Origin: Mangifera indica
Lineage: Eukaryota; Streptophyta; Magnoliopsida; Sapindales; Anacardiaceae
Direction: 5' to 3'
DNA: 64,000 nucleotides
Assembly: GCF_011075055.1 (NCBI RefSeq)
Contig: NC_058152.1
Coordinates: 5,270,001-5,334,000, forward strand
The position numbers and the translations under genes were made by a program. This document shows positions 46,800 through 59,199 of this stretch, piece after piece. The notes beneath the pieces were generated by a model that worked only from the letters and a program-made list of their open reading frames with translations, made no database searches and had not been told where the DNA came from. The first letter of the stretch is position 1, and each line of letters starts with the position of its first letter.

Positions 46800-47698
46800 A
46801 CATTAACATCGCAAAAAGTCTCCAAAATTTTATAATGGTTATGAATTTGAGAATAAAGAGTTGTGAATTACTGATACTCCATCTCAAACCCGCCATTAAA
46901 AAAATTGAAGACAAAAGATATATGGTTGTCTTTTTTTCCTTAAATTAATTACCTTAAACGTTAGAGGTATAAATAAAATTGTTCTATTTTGTTTAACTAA
47001 AGCAAAAATGCTCCATTAACTTGAAATGATCAAAATACCCTCATATGTAAAGAAAACTAAATCAAATTCCCACCTTATTTTCCCTGAATTTACTGTTGTC
47101 ATAATTTGAGAAAACTTGTAGCATAGCATGCGATATCAGCTTTTTTGACAACATTTTTTACTTTTTCCGACGACTAAAATGACAATAAAGGTGAGTACAT
47201 CATCTCGTGTTTTGTTTGAATTATTTTGGTGTTTAGATTTTATCGATTAGATAAAGATTTTGGGAGTTATTAGTTTAGAGTTTTCAGATTTGAATAATTG
47301 ATTTTGTGAGTTGATTCTTGTTTATTTTAGATGAATTAATTGATGGCTATTATGTTTAAAAAGATGTAGAATTATTTGTTGTCAAAATGGTAGTCGAAAA
47401 ATGAGATTTTAGTCAGAAAATATGGATCTTTGATGGTGGCATTTCACCTCAAGGAATCGCGGTGTGGATAAATATCCCTCGAGTTGGATCAATGCCACAG
47501 GGAAGGGGGAAAAATTTTGATTTTTTAAACAGTGCTACCAGTGGGATCCTGTGAGAAGAGGGAAATGTGAGTTTTTAAACATTTTGGATCGGTGGGAGAG
47601 GGGAAAATTGACATTTTTTCTCTTCTAGGATTTATCGATATGTAGTTTTCGAATTTCATATCCGTTCTCATCATTATTCTATCATTCTAAGAATATTT
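46800..47698. other. Intergenic stretch
   Basis: No gene recognised. A slightly GC-richer part (47430-47600, GAATCGCGGTGTGGATAAAT, TGGGATCCTGTGAGAAGAGG) shows no frame of note. Confidence 0.35.
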
Positions 47699-49402
47699 GT
47701 TTTAACATATATGTAAACATATACCTACACATATTGTTAAAAAAAATGTAAGAACTTGGTGAAGAAAATGATGGAAAATGCACAAGTATGTATTATATAA
47801 GCTTGAATCAATGGAATACAAGCATATATAGAGAAGGTTACATTTTATATCTACTCCAGGCTTGAATATTTGATGAAGGATGATGGAGAAGAATTTCACA
47901 CTTGTCAAGCCTCCAAAGAAGTCCACCAAACCAAACCAAAAACTCCTTGGTCGAGTGTTAGAGAGAAGGAGAAGAAATGTCTTTTTAGTGAGATTAAAAT
48001 TTTGGAGTAAAATGAGTTAATTTATGTCAAATGAACTAATTCCATGCTTATATATGGGTGGGTTTAGTGTACAATTAAATAATTGTTCCATGGCTCTTGT
48101 AAATTTTCAATTTAAACAATGGTCATGCATATATATCATTCATATGCATTAGCCATTCTTATTTTATCTCATAAACATCTTAACTTTTAAAATGTTATTA
48201 TTACACTCATATAACATTTTATATGATATATCTTTATTACCCTTCGGAAGGTGCTAGCCAACTTTGGAGAATTAATCCTTAGTCTATGAAATGCTTAGTT
48301 TAATGGTATGACCTTTTAGGTTTACTGTGACATAACTGTGAACCCTTTTTTGGAAGATCTGAAAACCATATCCATATACTTAATGACTATGATAAACATC
48401 AAACAATGTGTTATAGTCCCTAAACCATGATGAAGAAATACTCTATCGAACCTATTTTTTTGCTAATACATTCTATGTAGATAATATCATTTTATTATCC
48501 AATCCTGATTGAGTTCGAACTTATGATACATCAAAACCTTAATCACGATATTATATGAATCGTCGATCAATATATTTAGAATGTGTCATCATAAACATCC
48601 TTTTTATCACTTCTATTATACTTTGACTAGAGATTTTGCTTATAATATTTATTGACATTTGTGTAGAACTTGAAACTTGGTAGAGCCAGCAAATATTTTG
48701 AGTCCAATAACTTCGAGTCAACAGATCCCATCTTGATTATCCTTCGTCTCTGCATACAACAACGCATAACTAATATAACCTTTCATACGAAATATGAATA
48801 GCCTTGTATTTATGCACCATATAAAGCACACACATTTGTATCAGATTCGACCATGATATTCCAGTTTAAAGAATTACTTTATACACTAGTGTAATCATAT
48901 AATAAGTCATTGACTATATTTTAATGACCCTGTGACTTATCGTTATTGGTCACATTTAAAAAATGATTTACTAACTATTAATCTACATTAATACCCTAAT
49001 GATATGACCAATATCGTCAATTATACTAATATCATCTCATGATATTCAACGGAGACATTAAATATGTCTACTAAGTGATATTATTATCCAACTAATATGA
49101 CACTTATAAGAAATAATTTGATAATTTAGTTTTACTTATAAAGTGAATTATCTAAATAGTTTATATATATTTTATATTAAAATAAATAATAGAAACAGTT
49201 TATATATATGAAAAAAATAATTTTTTATTGATAAATCATATATAAATATATATATATATATAAGATAAAATTGCCTGAAATTAACAATACAAATAATTAA
49301 TAAGATATACACTAACAAAACTTATATTTGTTGATATAAATAATACATGTCTTGGACACATTCATCCCAATATGATGGGTCTTAGAACATCCAACCCTGA
49401 CA
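47699..49402 (-). repeat. Candidate solo LTR of a copia-like element
   Basis: Read on the minus strand it begins TGTCAGGGTTGGATGTTCTA (49402), resembling the LTR start TGTTAGGGTAGGTGTCCTAA at 62845, and may end TTAAAACA at 47699. A TATA-like CCATATATAAGC lies at about 48040-48055 on the minus strand, followed by CT-rich leader text. There is no primer binding site to the left and no polypurine tract to the right, and the flanking pentamers differ (TATTT and ACTAA). It may therefore be a solo LTR with altered flanks or a fragment. Confidence 0.4.
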
Positions 49403-49565
49403 ACTAATGCGATTGCCCGCATAATGAGACTATGTACCTTGGGCTATGACCGGTCATGTATTGCTGGGAGAAACCTAGAAGTCACATATCTTCGTTGAAG
49501 TTATCACAAATGAGTGTGTTTATATTATATCATAAGAAAAAAAAAAAAGATTTATCTAAAAAATA

Positions 49566-50544
49566 CTATGGCGGATGCAAATATCAAAAGACATACGTGG
49601 TGCGTTGAGCGGTGATGATTTGTATTTTTCATACGATTAAAGAGTCATTGCTTCCCAGGCTTACAAGGATTCATGTGGTCAAAGGGGGTACTTATAATTA
49701 TGTCATTAATTATATATACATGTATTATAATTTTACCATCATATAAACAATTAATTACAATCTTGCCATTAACTTAAAAAAAATTCTCAAGTATGCAACT
49801 CTATACTTATCAAAAAAATATATGTATCCATGTATTCACAATCTTCTTGTCATTATTTACAATTTTAAATTAGAAACATTAGTCCCTACAACTTGCTTTC
49901 GCTTCTCTTTTCGTCTCAACACATTCCTTTTTTTGACAAGATTGTCAACTCTCTTCCACTTCATTTCATATTGTTATTTGAATATTTTTTCAGATATCAA
50001 TTACATCCTATCTTGTTATTTTGACTATTTGATTAAACTGAATTAGAGTTTGGGTTATATTGGATTGTTGAAGTTTTATTTGAATATAATTTTTGGACTA
50101 TTTATAATGTTTATTTGATTGTTTAGTTTATTTTTGGAGTGATTATTTCAAAAAAGACTTGTCTATTACGAGTTATTTCTTAATTGTTTGGATTGAATTA
50201 GTCTTTCTATTAATAAAATTATTGTTAATTTACTTGTTGCCATTATTATTGTAAAGAGAATATTTTTAATAATAAATTTTGTGAGAAATCATTTGTGAAA
50301 TATAATGAGTGATTTATGGTTAAATGATGTATTTGATAATGTGATAATGATTTATTATATAATATTTGATAAGATAAAATAATGAATTCATTATAAATAT
50401 ATTTTAAAATATTAAGTAACATTTAATAAATAAATAAATATATATATATATAAATATATATATATATATTTTCATTTAATAAATATATATATATATTATT
50501 ATAATATTGACCCCTCTAACGCTTTATGTCTGGATCCGCCACTG
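49566..50544. mobile_element. Possible hAT (Tip100-type) element ending at the MATE pseudogene
   Basis: The reverse complement of the right end reads CAGTGGCGGATCCAGACATA, a terminus typical of plant Tip100-type hAT elements. The left end CTATGGCGGATGCAAATATC at about 49566 matches it in most positions. No 8-bp duplication was found (AAAAAATA against TATATAGT). The interior holds AT-rich runs (50435-50500). The first recognisable MATE codons start directly after its last base. Confidence 0.5.
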
Positions 50545-51975
50545 TATATAGTTGGTCCAGCCATCTTTAGCCGCCTCTTCTCCTACTCTATGCTCGTCAT
50601 CACCCAAGCCTTTGCTGGTCATTTGCGAGATCTTGAACTCGCTGCCATATCCATTTCCAATAATGTCATCCTTGGTTTTGATTTTGGTCTCATGGTACTC
50701 TCAAAATCTCTCAACACAAAGTTTTTGTATCTTGCACGTAATTATTTATATGTGCTTATGGTTAAATTTGTTTATCAGTTGGGAATGGCAAGTGCTTTAG
50801 AAACGCTAAGTGGTCAAGCTTATGGTGCAAAAAAGTATCAAATGTTCGGTGTGTACATGCAACGCTCATGGATCGTGTTATTCTTGTGTTGTGTTTTGCT
50901 TTTGCCTATGTATCTATTTGCCTCACCATTGTTGTAGGTGTTGAGGCAGTCAAAGGAAGTTGCAGATCTAACCGGGGTGGTTGCTATGTGGATCATACCT
51001 CTTCATTTCAGCCTCGCCTTTCAGTTTCCTCTACAGAGATTCTTGCAAAGCCAGCTTAAGAGATTATTGCATGGGTTTCTTTGTTGGCCTTATTGGTGCA
51101 TATGCTTGTAAGCTTGCTGTTTGTATATAGACTGGAACTTGGTGTGATTGGTACAGCTGTTACTTTGAATTTTTCTTGGTGGGTTATGGCAATTGGTCTC
51201 TTTGGTTATGTTTTTTGGGGCGGGTGTACTCTCACTTGGTATGGTTTCTCCACTGAAGCCTTTTCTAGTCTTTGGGAGTTTGTTGAACTCTCTGCTGCTG
51301 CTGGTGTAATGCTATGGTACCATTCTCTCTCAATCTTAAACACAAACTTTTTCACCTCATAAACAAACTTTGAACAATTTTTTTCATATTCTAATGCAGT
51401 TCTTTTATTGTCAATGCGAATTCATGTTTATAATCTTATTGGATGATTATTGTGTTTTGGAATTTACATACTCAGCTTGGAGACTTGGTACTATAGAATA
51501 CTGATACTGATGACCGGAAATTTGAAGAACGCAGAGATTGATGTTGATGCTTTATCAGTATGGCGTGTTCTTTTCTTTTCCACATAATAATTAATTATGT
51601 AATATATTTATTTGAACGTTGAATTGTCATCTTATGGTGGCTGTTAAATAATTTAACATTTTATATTATTTGTTTTCACACAAATTAACATCTTACCAAA
51701 ATAAAAAAAATTTAAATTAGTAAATTTACTGTCATTCGTAGTTCCATGTTTGTCATCTGCATTAAGTTTTTAACTTTTTATCAGCACGGCCATAAATGGA
51801 TGGAAGATGATGATTCCATTTGCATTCTTCGCTGGAACCGGGTAAGACTGATCACATTTTATTTACCCTTATATTTGAATCATTAGGTCTCGACTCATCC
51901 ATTGATGTAGACTTTTGAAATCAGGTTACTTTCACTATAGGATACAGATTTTGACAAGTTGATTAAACTGCTTTC

Positions 51976-52706
51976 TATACTTTAGAAACCACACAAAAGG
52001 CACAATCCAATTGAAAAATCGCACAATCAATCAATACGTAATGGAATAATAATTCTCCCAATTTGTGTGAACTGAAAATATATGGAAGCAATCAAAATAA
52101 TAACACAAAACAAAAGCAAATTTAACGTTCAATGTGAGAGAAGAAAAATCATGGGACTATAGTCCATCCAAAAATTTCTACTATCAAGAAGATTAGGTAC
52201 AAATCTCTCTAGATAAAACTAGAGCCATAAATCTATGACTACTCAAGAATAAATTGTTTTGACAAAAACAACAAATTTCCACAACAAATACATAAAAATC
52301 TCACCAAAATATAGATGTGTTCAAAGGATTGAAAGACGACTTTCCAAAACTCCAAATCCGATCTCCACTGTTTCAAATGACGATCAATGAGTCCCGAATA
52401 CGATCATAAAATTTCAGCTTAATTGGACCATAAATTGATCTTGATCAAGGATGTTGATCAAACCTAGATGAACTACTTTTACCTAGAAAATCTGCCATTT
52501 TTCTTCTCTGTTTTCTATCGTGAAAAGCTAATTCTCACACTACTTGCTACCTTAAATATTTTTGGTATTTAATCACTTCAATTGGTCAACAAGATTACGA
52601 ATTTAGCCTTTCTCTAAGTGAGAAAAAAAAAAAACTTACTTGGACTTTACTTTTTAAAAAGTAAACTTTGGGTTATCCTCTATATGGAGGAAAACCCAAG
52701 CCAACA
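51976..52706 (-). repeat. 3' LTR of the intronic copia element
   Basis: Colinear with 56748-57484, for example ATGACGATCAATGAG and CTCTAGATAAAACTAGAG in both. The left boundary is slightly uncertain (a few bases) because the terminal TG has mutated. Confidence 0.85.
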
Positions 52707-52718
52707 AATCTCCCCCTT

Positions 52719-55700
52719 ACCAATTATGTGGAGGGATTCACCATCTTAATGACCAAACAACACTTTTGTAGCTTTTCCCTTGATAGAGTCTTTATTGACA
52801 TATTTGAATTGTTGTCATCAATGTGTACCTTATCAAGTATCAATAACTTTTTCTCGAGTATATCTCTAATCCAATGATACCTCATATTAATATGCTTTGA
52901 TTTTGCATGAAATGAAGAGTTCTTAGCAAGGTGAATAACACTTTGGTAGTCATAAAGTAAAAATACCTCTCTTGATGGCAACTAAACTCTTCTAAAAACT
53001 TTTTCATCCATAGCAACTCTTTACAAACTTCACTTGCGACAATGAATTTTGCCTCTGTTGTAGGCAATGCAACACATTTTTGTAACCTTGATTGCTAGGT
53101 AACAACACCACTTGCAAATGTGATCAAATAACTTGATGTAGATTTGCGAGTATTCACATGACAAGTCATATCAGAATTTGTATATCCAATTAACACTGGC
53201 TTACCACTTCCAAAACTAAGTCTCATATTAGAAATGCCACACAAATACCTCATAATCCACTTTACTACATTCTAATGCTCCTTTCCCATACAAGAAAGAA
53301 ACCTATTAATAACACCAATGACATGTGTTATGTGTAGCCTTGTGTAAACCATCACATACATGAAACTTCCTATAACTTAGGCATATAACAATCTAGCCAT
53401 ATTGTCATTCTCCTTTTTAGTAGAAGGGCACTACTTGGAGCTTAATTTAAAGTGTGTAGCAAGTGTACTAACCTCTTTAGCATTACTCATACTAAATCTG
53501 TCAAGTACATTTTTGATATATTCCTCATATGACATATATAACTTCTTATTCCTGTATCTTCAATTTGAATGCCCAAAATCTTCTTTGTTGGCCTTAAGTC
53601 CTTCATTGCAAAGTACTCACTCAACTACTTCAATCTATCAATTTTAAAGGAAATCTTGCCAACAATTAACATGTCATCAATGTAAAGCAATAAAATGATA
53701 AAATCACCATTAGAGAATTTTTGGAAAAATACACAATGATTAGAATTTGTCTTATGGTAGCCTTGCTCCCTCATAATAGATTCAAACCTTTTGTACCATT
53801 GCCTCAATGCTTGTTTCAAATCATAAAGACTTTTTTTTTTATTTGCACACGTAATCTTCATTTCTTTTACTATGAAACCTTTTGGCTGATCCATATAAAT
53901 TTCCTCTTCCAAGTTACCATAAAGGAATCTTGTCTTGACATCCATTTGCTCAATCTTTAAGTCTAGATTGGTTGTTAAGCCTATAACCATATGAAAAGAA
54001 GATATCTTCATAACTGGTGAAAATATCTCATCAAAGTCAATGCCATTTCTCTAATTGAATCCTTTTACTATCAATCTTGCTTTGTACCTAGGTTGTGAAG
54101 TAATCTTATCTTTCTTCACCTCGTACACCTACTTGGTTTTCAAAGCTCTCTTGCCTTTTGGTAACTTTACCAACTCAAAGGTATGATTCTCTTGTAATGA
54201 CTGCATCTCATCTTGCATGGCTTCAATCTACTTACTTTTATGTTCATCTTCTATCACTTCTGCATAACATTTTGATTGTCCTAAATAAGTCAATAACACA
54301 AATTGACTAGTAGGATACCTAGTGGAAGGTACTCAAATTCTTGTAGATCTTTTGAGTGGAATGTCTAATAAGGTCTTTGATGGAGTCTCTGTGGGAACCT
54401 TTGGTGCTGACAACTATTTCTGAACAATATCATAGGTTTCTACTTGTACTGGAACATTTATATTGTCTCAAGCACCTATGCTATGTTGCTTTTCTTTAAC
54501 CTATATAGAAATTGGTGTAGGAGAGACTATATCCAGTTCAATCAAATCATTATTATACATTGGCATTGAAATCTCTAATTTCTCAATATCTTGTATGGTC
54601 TGATCTTCAATGAACACAACATTTCTACTTCTTACAAGTTTCTTCTCAGTTGGATCATAAAACCTATAGTCGTACTCATCTTGCCCATAACCAAGGAATA
54701 TGCATTGTCGTGTTTTCACATCAAGTTTAGACCTCTCATCTTTGGGGATATATACAAAAGCTTTATGCCTGAATACACGTAAATGATCATAAGAAACATC
54801 CTTCCTCGTCCAAACTTTTTTTGGAACATCAAACTGCAATGGAATACATGGTGTGAGATTTAAAACATGAATAACATAACTCAAAGCTTTACCTCAAAAT
54901 GATATTGGCAACTGTGATTGCGAAAACAAACATATGACTTTTTCAACTAGTGTCTTATTTATCATTTCGGCTAAATTGTATAACTAAGGAGTCTTAAGAG
55001 GTGTCTTTTGATGTCGAATCCCATATTGTTTGCAATACTCATCAAAAGGACCTATATACTCTCCCCCAATATCAGTTATGATGCATTTTAACTTCTTTCC
55101 AGTCTATCTCTCAACTGAGGCCTAAAATTGCTTAAACACATCTAACACTTGATTTATAGTTTTCAATATATAAACTCAAATTTTCCTTGAATGATCATCT
55201 ATAAAGGTAACAAAATAAAGAGTGCCACCAAGTGTTTTTGTTTTCATAGAACCATACATGTAAGAATAAACTAAATCAAGTGTATCATGCATTCTTGAAG
55301 AAGGGGAACTTTTGAATGCAGCTCTGTTTTGCTTTCTTGCCAAGCAATGGGAACACTTATTCAATAGTGTGTTTTGCACTCCTAAAAGCATATTCTTATT
55401 ATTAAAATGGCAACCCCTTGGAACTAATGTGACTGAGCCTCTTGTACCACAATTCTACTGTACCTTTATCTTTCACTACATTAATATTTCTTGTGGAGAT
55501 CTTTACTTGCATAACATACAATGATAAACACTTTTTGCCTCTAGCCACAATTAGTGAACCTTTAGTGAGCTTTCATCGACCATTCCTGAAAATGTTAGAA
55601 TACCCTCATCATCAAGTCTACTTGTGGAAATCAAATTCAACCAAATATCAAGAATATGCTTAACATTATTCAAGACTAACCTTGTGCCATTGTTGGTCTC

Positions 55701-56698
55701 CAAGCACACATCTCCAATGCTAACGACATTAGCCAAATCATCATTGCCAATCTTAACACATCCAAAATTACTAGATGTGTAAGAGGTAAAAAATCTTTAT
55801 GAGATTTAGCATGAATGGATGCACTGCTATCTATCAACCAACTGGTCCTATGGCATACAAGACTGGCAACATCACTATCATAAACAAGAAGAAAGTCTGA
55901 AATGGTTGTGGTAACTTAATTATCCTCACCATTATCATCATTTTTCTTCTCCTTCATTTTCCCCTGTGTAATGTCTCTCTTTAGCTGACAATAGTAGTTC
56001 TTAATGTCATTTCATACCATAGTTGTGACACTCAATATTGGCAAACTTGTTAAGCTTGCTTATCCCTTTATCTTTATTCTTTAGACCTCTACTTTTACTT
56101 CTCCCCCCTTTTTTAGTAATTAACACTTCTGATTATGACGAGAAACCTTGTGTCTTTCTTCTCATCTCTTTGTTCAGAACACTACTCTTTGCTAATTTAT
56201 AGGTAATTATACCATTGGGGGCAGAATTAGATAAAGTCATTCAAAATGTCTCCCAAGAGTCTAGTAAAGTACCAAACAACCATAGTCCTTGTATCTCATC
56301 GTCAAACTTGATTCCCATTCTTGCTAACTGATTTAAAATCCCTTGAAATTTATTCAAGTGATCAATCATGATGGCACCTTCTACATATGTCAGCATTATC
56401 ATCTACTTAATTAAAAACAACTTATTATTTCCAGTTTTTCTAGCATAAATTTGTTCAAGCTTATTCCATAACGTGCGTGCGTATGTCTCACCACTTACAT
56501 GATTTAAAACATTGCCATCAATCCATAAACTTGTCTATGAAATAGATTCCATTGTTCATCGGATTTATCTTCTGGCTTCTCAAAATTAAATATTGGCAAA
56601 TAATAATCTTTTACATATAAGAGGTCTTCCATCTTACCTTTCCATACATAATAATTTGAGCCATTAAAGGTAACTATTCTACTTGTATTAACTTTCAT
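52719..56698 (-). pseudogene. Copia gag-pol pseudogene in the MATE intron
   Basis: Reading leftward: gag begins at the ATG at 56698 (MKVNTSRIVTFNGSNYYVWK, EDLLYVKDYYLP); pre-integrase and zinc-binding region, 55736-55300 (LVLNNVKHILDI, HCLARKQNRAAF); integrase catalytic start, 55300-55176 (TLGGTLYFVTFIDDHSRKI); integrase C-terminus, 54884-54501 (FLGYGQDEYDYRFYDP); RT, 54011-53625 (QMDVKTRFLYGNLEEEIYM, LLLYIDDMLIVG with the YIDD catalytic pair intact); RNase H, 53067-52724 (TEAKFIVASEVCKELLWMKK, HAKSKHINMRYHWIRD). Frameshifts and stops separate the pieces, so it is non-functional, though less eroded than copia element 1. Confidence 0.9.
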
Positions 56699-56747
56699 CC
56701 TTTAACTCAAAACAACAAGATTTAAGAACCTCGCTCTCATACCACTT

Positions 56748-57484
56748 TGTTAGGAGAAACCACACAAACACAACCCAATTGAAAAATCACACAACCAATC
56801 AATATGCAATGAAATAATAATTCTCCCAATTTGTGTGAGCTGGAAAAATATGGAAGCAATACAAGGAACAACACAAAACACAAACAAATTTAATGTGGAA
56901 ACCTCCTCAATATGAAAGAGGAAAAAACATGGGATCATAGTCCACCCAAAATTTTCCACTATCAAGAAGATTTGGTACAAATCTCTCTAGATAAAACTAG
57001 AGGCATAAATACATGACTCCTTAAAAATAAATCTTCTTAGCAAACGCAACAAGTTTTCACAATAAATACAAAAAAAATCTCACCAAAACAAAGGTGTGTT
57101 CAAACGGCTGAAAGACGACTTTCTAAGACTCTAAATCCGATCTCCACTGTTTAGAATGACGATCAATGAGCCCCAAAACGCTCGTAAACTTTCAGCTTAA
57201 TCAGACCATGAATTGACCTTAATCGAGACTATTGATCAAACCTAAATGAACTGCTCTTTCTTAAAAATTTGCAGTTTTTCTTCTCAGTTTTTAGTTGTGA
57301 AAAGCTTATTCTCACACTACTAGCTACCCTAATATTTTTTTTAATTTAATCACTTAAATTTGGTGAACAAGATTATCAATTTAGCCTTCCTCCAAGTGAG
57401 GGAAAAAAAAAAAAAAACTTGGACTTTACTTTTAACACGTAAACTTAGGGTCATCCTTCATATGGAGGGAAACCCAACCCAACA
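56748..57484 (-). repeat. 5' LTR of the intronic copia element
   Basis: 737 bp, plus-strand TGTTAGGAGAAACC...CCCAACCCAACA, adjacent to the primer binding site at about 56730-56745. Confidence 0.9.
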
Positions 57485-58671
57485 CTTTGTTGAAGTAAGA
57501 CATATATAAAAAGATGTAATTTTTTAGTCAGTTATACTGGTGTAAGCTGGATTAATCGATGTTTTTTTAATTAATGCATATAGTGCCAGAGAGTTCGAGT
57601 TGCGAATGAGCTTGGTGCCAGAAATGGGAAAGGAGCCAAATTTGCTACTGCAATTTCCGTAGTGATATCCGTTGTTATAGGCCTCTTTTTTTGGTTATTA
57701 GTAATGAAATTTCACAATGAGTTTGCTTTGATATTCTCTTCCAGTGTACCTGTTCTACAAGCTGTTAATGAACTATCGATTCTTTCAGCCTTCACTATTC
57801 TACTCAACAGTGTCAACCAATTCTCTCAGGTTAATTCATCTATTAATATTCTTGCATATAATCATTCTTATTCTTTCTAGAGAAAAATCGATAAATATTT
57901 ATCTTTTATTCTTATAGGGGTGGCCGTCGGCTCAGGATGGCAATCATATGTGGCTCATGTAAACTTGGTTTCTTACTATATGATTGGAGTGCCTGTTGGA
58001 TTTATGATGGGATGGGGCTTTCGCCTAGGTTTTAAGGTATGTGTATTGGTTTGCTTTCGTAATTATCAATTAATATAAAGGAAAGAAAGCATACAAATAT
58101 TCAATGGCATAGTTATTTTAATATATAGTCAAAATAATTATATATAAAGTCCTTTTTTTGCAAATTTGTCAGCCTAAAAACAATTAATATTATTAAATCA
58201 TTATAGGTTATTATGTTACATTGAGTAGGCAATAATATTTTGGCAAATATTTTGAATTAGGGAATTTGGGCTGGGATGATTTTTGGAGGGACAGCAGTTC
58301 AAACCCTGATACCGGCCATAATAACCGTAAGATGCGACTGGGATAAAGAGGTAATTCAAACTCATCACATATTTGCAATCCCACTTTCCTTTAGTACGTA
58401 TAGGGATCATTTGTCTACAACCATTTTTTAACTATTTATTTTAAAATCACATATCAAAGTAATTGATCTTCACATTTGAAACTTCACATAAAAATTAACT
58501 TCATTTGATATTAATAATGTTTATATTTAGATATTTAAATATTTGGTGATATAGTTTATATTTTTATATCATGATAAGAAAATTTTTATCCTATATAACT
58601 TATTTCTTTAATGGAGACTGCAGGCCGAGAAAGGAAGCCTTTATGTGAGGAAATGGTCAGAAACAAAGTAA

Positions 58672-59199
58672 ATAAGAACATCGCATTTACTCAATTGAAT
58701 AAAAGGATGGATTGCTAAGTGATATGAAAGGCTAGGCTTTGCCTACTAAATCTTGATTGCCATCAAATTGCCAAATCTGTAACTATGGTACTATATGGTA
58801 TTGAATTAAATTATAAAATTTCGCTTTGATTTTATATGTCATTTTTTCTAACTAAATGAAGGGAAAACTATTTTCCGTACTAGTTGACAGATGAGACTAT
58901 GGAAACATTATTTATTTATGCGTTGATAAAGTTGTATCTTAAAGTTTTAAAACATATATTAATAATAGGAATTATTAATATGAGGGACTCATATAAGCAA
59001 GATATAGTCCTTAATTAATGTTCTAATAGTTCCACAAAGGTAACGCCCATTCATTAATGACATTAGTATTGACAGTTCCGATTAAACATATACCGCCCAT
59101 TCGTTGGGTTGTAAAATATAAAAAGAGTTGTAGTGCCATCTGAATTTACCCTAATTCCTTAAAATGCACAGAGAGCATATTGTTGGGACAGGCACCGCC
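58672..59199. other. 3' flank of the MATE pseudogene
   Basis: AT-rich, with an AATTAAA-type polyadenylation context about 130 bp after the stop (GAATTAAATTATAAAATT at 58802). Nothing else recognised. Confidence 0.4.

Larger units (their letters stand above)
51976..57484 (-). mobile_element. Ty1-copia retrotransposon inside the MATE intron
   Basis: Minus-strand element. The LTR copies are 51976-52706 (3' LTR) and 56748-57484 (5' LTR), each about 735 bp, ending ...CCAACA on the plus strand. Inside the 5' LTR edge, the minus strand reads TGGTATGAGAGCGAGG, an initiator-Met type primer binding site, and AAGGGGGAGATT at 52707-52718 is the polypurine tract. Flanking pentamers are CTTTC and CTTTG, a target duplication with one mismatch. 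The order gag, protease, integrase, RT, RNase H is copia type. The LTRs differ at many positions, so it is not a recent insertion. Confidence 0.9.
50545..58671 (+). pseudogene. MATE efflux transporter (DTX family) pseudogene
   Basis: Exon blocks: 50545-50694 (IVGPAIFSRLFSYSM, AFAGHLRDLELAAISI), 50779-51316 (GMASALETLSGQAYGAKKY, MQRSWIVLF), 51476-51562 (LILMTGNLKNAEIDVDAL), 51785-51841 (INGWKMMIPFAFFAGTG), 57592-57829 (VRVANELGARNGKGAKF), 57918-58036 (GVAVGSGWQSYVA), 58261-58350 (GIWAGMIFGGTAVQTL, RCDWDKE) and 58624-58671 (AEKGSLYVRKWSETK, stop). These match plant MATE/DTX antiporters, 12-helix membrane proteins that export organic compounds in exchange for H+. Defects: everything before IVGPA is lost at a transposon terminus; TAG at 50935 replaces a codon after FASPLL; one base is missing near 51062 (LKR | IAWVS) and one near 57815 (in NSVQPILSG). 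The third intron has a GC donor. A 5.5-kb copia element sits in the intron 51842-57591. The protein cannot be made whole. Confidence 0.93.

Noticed and set aside
53402..53647. Plus-strand open frames over the intronic copia element (also 53721, 54591, 55312, 55442)
   Set aside because: Antisense shadows of the minus-strand gag-pol, which shows clear domain motifs.
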